Assembly: GCF_900092335.1 (NCBI RefSeq)
Contig: NZ_LT596208.1
Location: forward strand, 1,743,545 to 1,807,544
Direction of reading: 5' to 3'
Source of the DNA: Corynebacterium phoceense
GTDB taxonomy: Bacteria > Actinomycetota > Actinomycetes > Mycobacteriales > Mycobacteriaceae
Length of the DNA: 64,000 nucleotides
Part shown: in pieces, positions 26,442-33,124 of the stretch
Numbering within the stretch: position 1 is the first letter of the stretch
Layout: each line of letters opens with the position of its first letter
The notes under the pieces: model-generated
Databases searched by the model: none
What the model saw: the letters and a program-made list of their open reading frames with translations, nothing else
What the model was told of the DNA's origin: nothing
Made by a program: the position numbers and the translations under genes

Positions 26442-27110
26442 ATGTACACCCTCATCACCCCCAACGCAGACCGCACCATCACCGGCGGCACCCTAGAAGA
26501 TCTCCGCTACAAGCTCATCGAGTATCACGAGAGCAACCGCCGCGACCCCCAATACGGCGACTACACCGACCAATTCCACGCAGTCTACCCCCTCGACGAA
26601 TCCGAGCTTGATGACGGCGAGACCCCAGAGCAGCCCCGGCCACTCACCCCAGAAATCCTAAAAGGACTCGCCAAGCACATCTGGGACACCCCCGCCGTCT
26701 CCCTCACTGAGGAAAAAGGCACCGACATTACCCGCCTCGCTGAGACCCTGCACTACATGCTCGATATGAACACCGATGCCGCCGAAGATGCCCTCCGCAC
26801 CTACATCACTCAGATTGAGGAACTGGAAAGCCGCAGCATTGACGAGGATGAAATCGCAGAGGTAGACGCGGACTTCCTTATCGGCGCGGTGAAATCCGCA
26901 CGCCGCACCGGAGACCTTGGGCTCCACGAGCTAGACCTGATTTCCGATGCCACGCGTGAAATGGAATCGCAGGAGGATAGGCTCCGCGCCGCCCGCGCTG
27001 AGCGTGACGCCGCTATCCGCGCCGCAGTACACGCCGGGGCACGCATCCAGGACGTGGCCACCGCTGCCGGAATTTCTCGCCAAGCGGTAGACAAGATCAT
27101 TCGCGCATGA
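26442..27110 (+). CDS. Prophage early protein with C-terminal helix-turn-helix
   Basis: A 222-residue, mostly acidic and helical protein. The last 30 residues, AGARIQDVATAAGISRQAVD KIIRA, form a typical helix-turn-helix of the sigma-like or Fis type, so it probably binds DNA. The N terminus (MYTLITPNADRTITGGTLED) is a small beta-rich module. The start follows GAAAGGA. Its stop overlaps the next start (ATGA), so the two are translationally coupled. Whether it recognises the early operators is untested. Confidence 0.7.
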   Translation: MYTLITPNADRTITGGTLEDLRYKLIEYHESNRRDPQYGDYTDQFHAVYPLDESELDDGETPEQPRPLTPEILKGLAKHIWDTPAVSLTEEKGTDITRLAETLHYMLDMNTDAAEDALRTYITQIEELESRSIDEDEIAEVDADFLIGAVKSARRTGDLGLHELDLISDATREMESQEDRLRAARAERDAAIRAAVHAGARIQDVATAAGISRQAVDKIIRA

Positions 27111-27760
27111 AACCCGGCGATAGGGACGGGTATGGCCGGTACGGCTACCTCGATGGTGATGATGAGCGCATCGTCTGCCATGAGTGCGGGAAGCTGTACC
27201 GGGCGCTTGGCACACACCTGATTAAAGCCCACGACATGATCGCAGCAGAGTACAAGCAGGCGCACGGCTTGCCTCGCGGCATGGGCCTAGTAGCCCCTGA
27301 GACGCGACGCGCCCAATCACTCCACGCTCTAAGCCAGGTGGGCACGCCGGAGTGGGAGCGGATGGTGGAAAAGCGTAATCCCGCAGCTGCGTCGCATGCC
27401 CGTACAGAAGAGTCTTTCACCTCCCGTGGCGTGGTTGCTGAGCGGAAAGCCGCGACGGCGCGAGCAAATATCAAAGGTGTGAGAAAGCCTGTCACACGGC
27501 GCTGCGTAGTCTGCGGCGAGCTGCTTACCGGGGTGCGCGGGCGCGCTACGTGTAGTGACCGGTGCTCCCACATCAATCGGTATGAGCGGGCCGCGAAGCC
27601 AGGCGCGAGGGTATGGATGGAGCGTCGAGACGCAGGAGAATCACTATCGGCAATTGGGCGTAGCGCGGGCGTATCTCATGTAGCGGTGAGAGTGCGGATT
27701 GAGAAATTCCGGGCCTATCTCAACTTGTGCGAAGAGCTCGGGCGCACACCTATAGAGTAA
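27107..27760 (+). CDS. MucR/Ros-like zinc-finger protein of the prophage
   Basis: A 217-residue protein. Residues about 20-60 (IVCHECGKLYRALGTHLIKA, then HDMIAAEYKQAHGLPRGMGL) match the single C2H2-type zinc finger of MucR/Ros regulators. A second cysteine cluster (CVVCGELLTG...CSDRCSHINRYER) at about 125-150 looks like another zinc site, and the C terminus (ESLSAIGRSAGVSHVAVRVR) is an HTH. It is thus a three-part DNA-binding candidate, either a phage regulator or a homing-type protein. It ends the plus-strand early cluster, just before a bidirectional terminator. Confidence 0.72.
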   Translation: MKPGDRDGYGRYGYLDGDDERIVCHECGKLYRALGTHLIKAHDMIAAEYKQAHGLPRGMGLVAPETRRAQSLHALSQVGTPEWERMVEKRNPAAASHARTEESFTSRGVVAERKAATARANIKGVRKPVTRRCVVCGELLTGVRGRATCSDRCSHINRYERAAKPGARVWMERRDAGESLSAIGRSAGVSHVAVRVRIEKFRAYLNLCEELGRTPIE

Positions 27761-27772
27761 AACGCAGAAAAA

Positions 27773-27806
27773 GACCCCGCACTCTCCAATCGGAAAGTGC
27801 GGGGTC
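27773..27806. terminator. Bidirectional terminator between early and lysis genes
   Basis: GACCCCGCACTCTCC pairs with GGAAAGTGCGGGGTC (one mismatch) around AATC. The minus-strand side is followed by TTTTTCTG, so it is a good terminator for the late operon; the plus-strand side has ATTT only. Confidence 0.85.
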
Positions 27807-27813
27807 ATTTGGG

Positions 27814-28164
27814 CTATTCGCCGAATACGTCCTCGTGGACGTCCTTGGGGAGGGCTGCGGTCTCCACCGTGTGCGGGTGGGTGGTGAAAACCCGGCGGAG
27901 TGCCTGGACGGCGCGCCAGTACTTTTGCGCGAGCGAGTCGAACTTCTCACGCAGCGCGTTCATCTCCTTCTTAAGGCCGTCGATTTCCGCCTGCTGCGCA
28001 TCCATTCGATCCATGATGAGCTGCGAGAATGCCTGCCACTGTGGGCCAACCGTTTCGACCTTCTTCGCGTCGACTTGCGAGCTGCCTGTGGCTTTCGCGG
28101 CGAGCCAGCCGAACAGGCCTGTGAGCAGGGCAACCACCCCGCCGCTAAGAATGGTTGTCAGCAT
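27814..28164 (-). CDS. Small membrane protein, holin/spanin-like
   Basis: A 116-residue protein with one N-terminal transmembrane helix (LTTILSGGVVALLTGLFGWL, about 2-25) and a long coiled coil (QLIMDRMDAQQAEIDGLKKE, onward to about 90). This plan is common for actinophage proteins encoded after the endolysin and may act as a holin accessory or span the envelope. It is the last gene of the late operon, one base from its upstream neighbour and just before the terminator. Function is assigned by position and topology only. Confidence 0.6.
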   Translation of the reverse strand: MLTTILSGGVVALLTGLFGWLAAKATGSSQVDAKKVETVGPQWQAFSQLIMDRMDAQQAEIDGLKKEMNALREKFDSLAQKYWRAVQALRRVFTTHPHTVETAALPKDVHEDVFGE

Positions 28165-28596
28165 CTAGACCTCCTTCGGCGGGAATGTGGGCACGAGCTC
28201 CGGCTCACGGCGGCCGCGTGCGAACGCCCAGAACGCCAGGCCAAACACCGCCAGATAGGCAATCGCAGTCACCCAGCCGCGGCCACCACCGAAGATGAAG
28301 CTGACGGCCCAGAGGAAGTGCATGCCGACCATCACGCCGACCGCGAGCGGCTGCGTACGCCGCCACGCCATAGCAACGAAACAGCCAATACCGGCAAGCA
28401 TCCACAAAGTCCCCCACACAGGCGGCGGGAAGAAATGCTCGAGCAGGTGCGCGGGCGAACGGCCTGGGTCGACCATCGGCGGGAAGTAGGAGATTCCGCG
28501 CGCCAGGCCCAGGACGCCGAGGATGAACAGGCCCATCTCGTCCGACAGCAGGCGGCGTTTCCACCGGGCCTTCGTGCATGGGTCGATTCCAATCAT
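28165..28596 (-). CDS. Polytopic membrane protein in the lysis cassette
   Basis: A 143-residue protein with about four hydrophobic segments (for example MGLFILGVLGLARGISYF, LWMLAGIGCFVAMAWRR, VMVGMHFLWAVSFIF, WVTAIAYLAVFGLAFWAF). It overlaps the end of the upstream holin gene (ATGA) and lies between it and the 116-residue membrane protein. Actinophage lysis cassettes often carry two or three small membrane proteins; this could be a second holin. No specific family is recognised. Confidence 0.6.
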   Translation of the reverse strand: MIGIDPCTKARWKRRLLSDEMGLFILGVLGLARGISYFPPMVDPGRSPAHLLEHFFPPPVWGTLWMLAGIGCFVAMAWRRTQPLAVGVMVGMHFLWAVSFIFGGGRGWVTAIAYLAVFGLAFWAFARGRREPELVPTFPPKEV

Positions 28597-28976
28597 GCTG
28601 CGCTTGTGGGGCCGGTGTAGACCGGCAAGGTTGGGGCGGCGGTGGTCGTGGTGTCCTTTGCTGCGTGCTTGCCTACAGAGATGAGGGCGTCGGCGGTGGC
28701 CTGGTCTACGCCGAGGGCGGCGAGGATGCCGTTAGCGCGGCCTACCGTCGCGGCTTTCTCCACATCATCGGTGGTGACTTTCTCATCCGAGTGCTGGCCC
28801 GTGAAAAGCGCGGCGATAAGCGGGGCCACCGCGCCCGCCGCAGTACCGATAGCGATAGCCACCTGCTCCCCCGTCTGCTCGTCGACGAGTCCGAGGGCGG
28901 CGAGGACTGCCAGGCCGATAGACGCCAGCAGGTAGCAGATTTTGCGGATGAACCAAGGTTGGGTGAGATTGCGCAT
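28593..28976 (-). CDS. Putative holin
   Basis: A 127-residue protein starting at ATG 28976, overlapping the endolysin stop (TAATG). Two hydrophobic helices are visible (KICYLLASIGLAVLAALGLV about 11-30; VAIAIGTAAGAVAPLIAALF about 39-58), followed by a soluble helical tail. Position directly after the endolysin, small size and two helices fit a class II holin that releases endolysin across the membrane. A longer frame to 29099 is antisense-like and was rejected. Confidence 0.68.
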   Translation of the reverse strand: MRNLTQPWFIRKICYLLASIGLAVLAALGLVDEQTGEQVAIAIGTAAGAVAPLIAALFTGQHSDEKVTTDDVEKAATVGRANGILAALGVDQATADALISVGKHAAKDTTTTAAPTLPVYTGPTSAA

Positions 28977-30370
28977 TAGTTTTCCTCCACGTGCTTGTCG
29001 AATTCGGCGCGGAACTCGGCGAGCTCCACTCGGAGAGCTGCGATGGCGTCCACGACGGTGAGGTTGCGTCCCTGCGAGTCCTTGCCGAGTTGGGGCCATC
29101 CGCGGTAGTCGCCCGCGTCACGTCCGCCTGTGAGCTGTTGGCGTACGTCTTTGGTGTCGGAGCCGATGGGGCCGACGAAGCCTGAGATGTAGTCGGTGAT
29201 GTGCTTGATGATGCGGTCTGCTTCGGACACGGTGAGTTCCTCCTGAGGTTGGGTGTCGCCGTTGAAGATTGCGGCGATTTGTTCGCGGGTTCCGCGAAAT
29301 GCGTTGATGTCTACGATGCGGCCTGCTACGTGGGCGTTGGAGCCGTATTGGAGCAGGTCGGGTTTGCGGTTTCCGAGCGGATAGGACCAGCCTGCGTGCC
29401 CGTCGCCGCCGTCGCCTTGGTAGAGGTCGCGGGGCACGCCAGTGCGATTCCGCCCATAGGAGGACACCCAGAGGTAGCCGAGACCATCCATGGACGGCTC
29501 GCCGCCTGGCATTTGCTCCCAGTACCACGCGCCGGAGTAGATACCGGGGACGTGGTAGCCGCGCTTCTCTAGCTCACGCTTCGCGGCCCACACATCCGCG
29601 CCGGTGAGTAGCTTGCGGCTGCCCGATACAGACTCCACGTCGATCCACACGCCGAGGTCGCGACGCCCACCCATCTGCTGGTCGATGACATCCACCTGCT
29701 GGGCGATGGTGCTGCCCTCGGACGGGGCACGGAGATACCAGTAGGTGCTCACGAGCAGGCCCGCACTTTCCGCGTCGGCAAGGTGTGAGCGGAACGTGCG
29801 GTCACGGTACGTGCCATCGCACAGACGGAGGATGGCGAAATCCATGCCCTGAGCCTTAGCCGCCGCGAGCGACATGCCGTCCTGGTGCTCGGACACGTCA
29901 ACTCCGAAGATGGTGGTCATAGGTTCCTCCTTTGTGCTGTCGCCTACCCACTTCGCCCCGGCGAGGACATTCTGCATGGGGTCGAGTCGGTCAGGGCCAG
30001 GCTGCGACCACACATAGCGGTGGTGCTCGAAATGCAGGTGCGGGGCCACACCACCATTGGTGGAGCTGTCGGGGTTGATGTGGCCGATGCGCTGGCCCTC
30101 GATGACGCGCTGACCCACGGTGACCTCCGGGATGATGTGGCCGTAGACGTAGAGTCCACCACCGTGCTGCGCGTCCACGTCGAGTGTGATCCACTGCCCG
30201 AAACCAGACGCGGAACCGGCGCGGGTGATAAGACCGTCACGGACGGCGTAGATGGGCTGGCCGCCGGAGCCGCCAGCTAGGCCGAAGTCGGTGCCCCAGT
30301 GGGTCCTGCCCCAACGTGGGCCAAAGCCGGACGTGACCACGAACCCCTTGGGGACTGGCATAGTTGTCAT
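28976..30370 (-). CDS. Modular endolysin: M23 peptidase plus GH25 muramidase
   Basis: A 464-residue lysin. Residues about 8-120 are an M23/LytM endopeptidase domain with zinc ligands H24 and D28 (RTHWGTDFG) and the HLH pair H111/H113. From about 152 a GH25-like muramidase follows (FGVDVSEHQDGM, AILRLCDGTYRD, LGVWIDVESVSG with the acid residues, and a DINAF end block). The C terminus (about 380-464) is a charged helical extension with ADRIIKHITDYISG, perhaps for wall binding. It would cut both peptide bridges and glycan. The start has AAAGGAGG upstream. An IS inserted 30 bases upstream separates it from the tail genes. Confidence 0.85.
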   Translation of the reverse strand: MTTMPVPKGFVVTSGFGPRWGRTHWGTDFGLAGGSGGQPIYAVRDGLITRAGSASGFGQWITLDVDAQHGGGLYVYGHIIPEVTVGQRVIEGQRIGHINPDSSTNGGVAPHLHFEHHRYVWSQPGPDRLDPMQNVLAGAKWVGDSTKEEPMTTIFGVDVSEHQDGMSLAAAKAQGMDFAILRLCDGTYRDRTFRSHLADAESAGLLVSTYWYLRAPSEGSTIAQQVDVIDQQMGGRRDLGVWIDVESVSGSRKLLTGADVWAAKRELEKRGYHVPGIYSGAWYWEQMPGGEPSMDGLGYLWVSSYGRNRTGVPRDLYQGDGGDGHAGWSYPLGNRKPDLLQYGSNAHVAGRIVDINAFRGTREQIAAIFNGDTQPQEELTVSEADRIIKHITDYISGFVGPIGSDTKDVRQQLTGGRDAGDYRGWPQLGKDSQGRNLTVVDAIAALRVELAEFRAEFDKHVEEN

Positions 30371-30391
30371 GCGTGCCCTCCTTTGGGCATG

Positions 30392-30399
30392 AGTAAACC
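30392..30399. repeat. 8-bp target duplication, left copy (IS copy 1)
   Basis: AGTAAACC directly abuts the left inverted repeat of IS copy 1; the same 8 bases follow the right end at 31862-31869. Confidence 0.9.
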
Positions 30400-31861
30400 G
30401 GCTCTTCCGGTTTTAGAGTGCATTGATTTTGTGTCGGATGTTGGCGGCGTGAATCAGGCACCGCAATATGTAGTGGTCGAGGTTGCGGAATCCCAGGGCG
30501 ATGCCGCGTAGGAATTCCAACCGACCGTTAATCGCTTCGACAGGTCCGTTGGATACTCCGTGGTCGAAGTAGGCGAGGATGTCCTTGCGGCGTTTGTTCA
30601 TGGTCCTGCCTAGCTGCGCGATCTCAGCGATCCCGGCGTCTTTGATGTCAACAAGCGTGTCAATGAGCGTGCTCATGGCTTTCTTGGCTGCTTGCTTGTT
30701 GGGATTGTTGTAGCAGCTTATGACTTGTTGGTAGTAGGTCCAGGTCTCTTGTAGCGGCGCGTAGTCGTCGTCGAAGTCAAACAGTTCCTCAAGCCTCCCG
30801 CGCTGCTTGTCGGTGAGCAAGCCCTCGGTGGTCAACAGAGTTTTCCGGTTGCGGTAGAGCGGGTCTTTGCTGCGGCCACGTCGGCCTGTTGTTTCTAACT
30901 GGAGCCTGGCGCGGCACTTGGTGAGCTTGTCACCGGCCAGGCGTACAACGTGGAACGGGTCCATGACTTGGGTGGCGTTGGGAATGACTTCGCCAGCGGC
31001 GGTGGCATAGCCTTGGAAGCCGTCCATGCTGATGATCTTGACCTGATCGCGGAACTGCTCGCTGTGATTATTCAGCCATGTTCGTAACGCGTCAGCGCTT
31101 CTGCCTGGGACAACGTCAAGAAGCCGAGCGGGGCGGATGACGTTTCCATCCTTGTCGTGGTGGTCGGTCATATCAACGATGACGGTGACGTATCCGTCGC
31201 GCCATGTGCGTCGGTTGTGCGACCAGCGATGCTCATCAACACCGATGACCTTGACCCCGTCGAGGTAGTGCTCGTCGTTGTAGATCAAGTCCTGGACAGC
31301 GGCTAAGGCCAAGGCGTTGGTGGTATCCCACCCCAGGCCTAATGACTTGGCTGCAGCGGCAACGCTCATCCGATCTAGGCAGAGTCGTTGCAGTATCCAG
31401 CGGGTCACCCTGTCCGTGGTCTTTGAATTGTCGGGCGCGCAGGTAAGGCCCGCGCGGAAGATCTTCTGCAAGCAGCGCTTGTTGGTGCACCGGTAGCGTG
31501 GAAGGCGCACATGAAGGCGTGTTGGGTGGCCGACGATGGGCAGATCGACCAGGCTGCGGATGACGTGGTCGCGGAATACTCCAGGCTGACCGCACGTGGG
31601 GCATTCATTGATGGGCTCGACGGGCTCGGCTTCGATGACGGTGACATCGCCGTGTTCTGCGGCCCCGGTGATAGTAACTCCTAGTTCTGCGGTGCGGCAG
31701 ATGGTATCGACGATGACATTTCCGTTAGGCTGCACAGTAGGTCCTTGGTTTGTACGGATGGATTAGACACCCTTATTCCTACAAAGCCAAGGACCCCAAT
31801 ATCTTGTGCCACGCCCGAACCCCCGGCGAACTAATCAATGCACTCTAAAACCGGAAGAGCC
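30400..31861 (-). mobile_element. ISL3-family insertion sequence, copy 1
   Basis: A 1462-bp element bounded by 29-bp perfect inverted repeats beginning GGCTCTTCCGGTTTTAGAGT, flanked by 8-bp duplications (AGTAAACC), the size expected of ISL3 elements. It carries one minus-strand transposase gene. It lies between the tail-fibre region and the endolysin, 30 bases before the lysin start and in the same orientation. It appears identical to copy 2 at 61737-63198 but inverted. Confidence 0.93.
30413..31735 (-). CDS. ISL3-family transposase, copy 1
   Basis: A 440-residue DDE transposase starting at GTG. The N terminus has a zinc-binding motif (CPTCGQPGV ... RYRCTNKRCLQKIF) typical of ISL3. The catalytic domain contains VIGVDEHRWSHNRRTW, IISMDGFQGYATAAGEVIPN with MDPFHVVRLAGDKL, and the C-terminal Glu block NGPVEAINGRLEFLRG. 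The stop codon lies inside the left inverted repeat. The protein is residue-for-residue identical to copy 2, which indicates recent transposition and an active family. Confidence 0.95.
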   Translation of the reverse strand: MQPNGNVIVDTICRTAELGVTITGAAEHGDVTVIEAEPVEPINECPTCGQPGVFRDHVIRSLVDLPIVGHPTRLHVRLPRYRCTNKRCLQKIFRAGLTCAPDNSKTTDRVTRWILQRLCLDRMSVAAAAKSLGLGWDTTNALALAAVQDLIYNDEHYLDGVKVIGVDEHRWSHNRRTWRDGYVTVIVDMTDHHDKDGNVIRPARLLDVVPGRSADALRTWLNNHSEQFRDQVKIISMDGFQGYATAAGEVIPNATQVMDPFHVVRLAGDKLTKCRARLQLETTGRRGRSKDPLYRNRKTLLTTEGLLTDKQRGRLEELFDFDDDYAPLQETWTYYQQVISCYNNPNKQAAKKAMSTLIDTLVDIKDAGIAEIAQLGRTMNKRRKDILAYFDHGVSNGPVEAINGRLEFLRGIALGFRNLDHYILRCLIHAANIRHKINAL

Positions 31862-31869
31862 AGTAAACC
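31862..31869. repeat. 8-bp target duplication, right copy (IS copy 1)
   Basis: AGTAAACC, matching 30392-30399. Confidence 0.9.
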
Positions 31870-31965
31870 CCTGCCGCATGCGCGGTCAGGGGCTTGGTTT
31901 TTGGTGGGTGCGGGGTGGTCATGCGGCCACCTCCCCGATGGCTACTCCTTGAGCAGCGCGGTCAT

Positions 31966-32121
31966 CTACACCGCCGCCCGGCGGGCAGCAGCTATAGCAG
32001 CTTCTGCCTGCTTGACGGCGTTCTGCGCGGCGGCTAGCGCGTCTTTAGCTTGGTCGTATGCGGTGCGGGTATCCGCGAGAGCCTGCTCGGCAGTCTGCAC
32101 GGCTTGCTGAATGCTATCCAT
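31966..32121 (-). CDS. 51-residue coiled-coil tail-region protein
   Basis: A short gene from ATG 32121, overlapping the end of the upstream fibre gene by 8 bases. The product (MDSIQQAVQTAEQALADTRT, then Ala/Lys/Glu heptads ending in IAAARRAAV) is an uninterrupted amphipathic helix. The overlap and the protein-like heptad pattern support it as real. It was the last gene before the lysin in the ancestral operon; IS copy 1 now lies just downstream. Confidence 0.6.
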   Translation of the reverse strand: MDSIQQAVQTAEQALADTRTAYDQAKDALAAAQNAVKQAEAAIAAARRAAV

Positions 32122-32725
32122 TGGCTTTCACCTGCTTCCAGCCTGCGGGGTATGCGGACGGGCTATAAGCATTGGCGTCGAGCAGTGATTCGTACACCTT
32201 GCCCTCAAAGGACACCCGGGCACCCTTGGCATAAGCATCATGCGCGCCCGTCGGTTGCACGAACAGCTTAGGGGTGTCCACGGTGGGGGTTTCCTCCGGC
32301 ACGTCTGCCTGTGCCACGTAGCGGTCGGTGACATCGAGAACATAACGGGAGTCAATGCCGGGCACGGTGGGTTCCCAGTTATACCCGTCAATTTGGGCTT
32401 CCCAAATACGCCCATCGAATACGAATTTTGCGCCCTTGGGGTATGAATTATGCACCCCCGTGGGCTGCTTAAACGGCTCGATGCCTGCTTGTTTTGCTGC
32501 TTCATCCACAGTTGGGGCGATAGGCTCAGCCGGGGTTTCCTCCACCGCCGGTTTAAGCTCGGGGTGTTCTTCCCACAGGGCTTGCGCGTCTTCGGCACGC
32601 TGCTGGCGGCTCGCGTCCTCGGCTTCACGCCGGGTGCGTTCGCGTGCGCCCTCAAGGCCGAGTAGGCGTAGCCTGTCCTCGGGCACCTGCACGATTTGTG
32701 CGATCCATTCGTCGTAATCGAACAT
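32114..32725 (-). CDS. Tail-tip protein with two carbohydrate-binding-like repeats
   Basis: A 203-residue protein starting at ATG 32725 (GAAAGGA upstream). After an Arg/Glu-rich helix (about 15-55) and a Pro/Glu linker come two related modules: FKQPTGVHNSYPKGAKFVFD at about 85 and FVQPTGAHDAYAKGARVSFE at about 155. Each has the QPTGxHxxYxKGxxxxFxGxxxE pattern of small CBM5/12-like domains. These probably bind cell-wall glycans and aid host attachment. Position downstream of the coiled-coil tail protein supports a tail-fibre tip role. Confidence 0.68.
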   Translation of the reverse strand: MFDYDEWIAQIVQVPEDRLRLLGLEGARERTRREAEDASRQQRAEDAQALWEEHPELKPAVEETPAEPIAPTVDEAAKQAGIEPFKQPTGVHNSYPKGAKFVFDGRIWEAQIDGYNWEPTVPGIDSRYVLDVTDRYVAQADVPEETPTVDTPKLFVQPTGAHDAYAKGARVSFEGKVYESLLDANAYSPSAYPAGWKQVKANG

Positions 32726-32746
32726 GATTTCCTTTCTCATGAGTAT

Positions 32747-33106
32747 TTACAGCTTGAGCATGGCTGTGGGCAGTATCTTGAGTGTGCCGCGTAGCTTCGA
32801 GTCAGACGCGGGAAAAGTGGAAGCGCCCGTGATGGTGAGCATGTCGCCGTCCCTGGCACCCAGCGTGTACCGGATGATCTTTTTGCCAGTGGCGAGCGTG
32901 CGCCGCGAGCCGTCCGAGGTGACGAGGACGAGAACCATTTCCGTCTCTCCCTCCCACGTCACGTAAATATCGACCGGTCCGGCGACGCCGATCGGAATGT
33001 TTGTGCCGACCGCAGGGTCTGTGAGCACCCAGTCTGCGGTGCGGACGAGCGTGTAGCCGCGAGGCATAATGCTCTTAAGGTCCAGGTTTTCAATAGGTGT
33101 AGTCAT
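32747..33106 (-). CDS. Small tail-associated beta-rich protein
   Basis: A 119-residue protein dominated by beta strands (VGTNIPIGVAGPVDIYVTWE, MVLVLVTSDGSRRTLATGKK), compatible with a trimeric receptor-binding or tail-tip domain. It has a GAAAAGAGGAAG leader. It lies between the coiled-coil tail protein and the CBM-like protein, all in one direction. No family is recognised. Confidence 0.62.
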   Translation of the reverse strand: MTTPIENLDLKSIMPRGYTLVRTADWVLTDPAVGTNIPIGVAGPVDIYVTWEGETEMVLVLVTSDGSRRTLATGKKIIRYTLGARDGDMLTITGASTFPASDSKLRGTLKILPTAMLKL

Positions 33107-33124
33107 TCTTCCTCTTTTCTCCTT

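Noticed and set aside
30237-30461. Open frame crossing the IS end into the lysin in another frame
   Set aside because: It is an out-of-frame reading of the endolysin start joined to the inverted repeat, without protein-like features.
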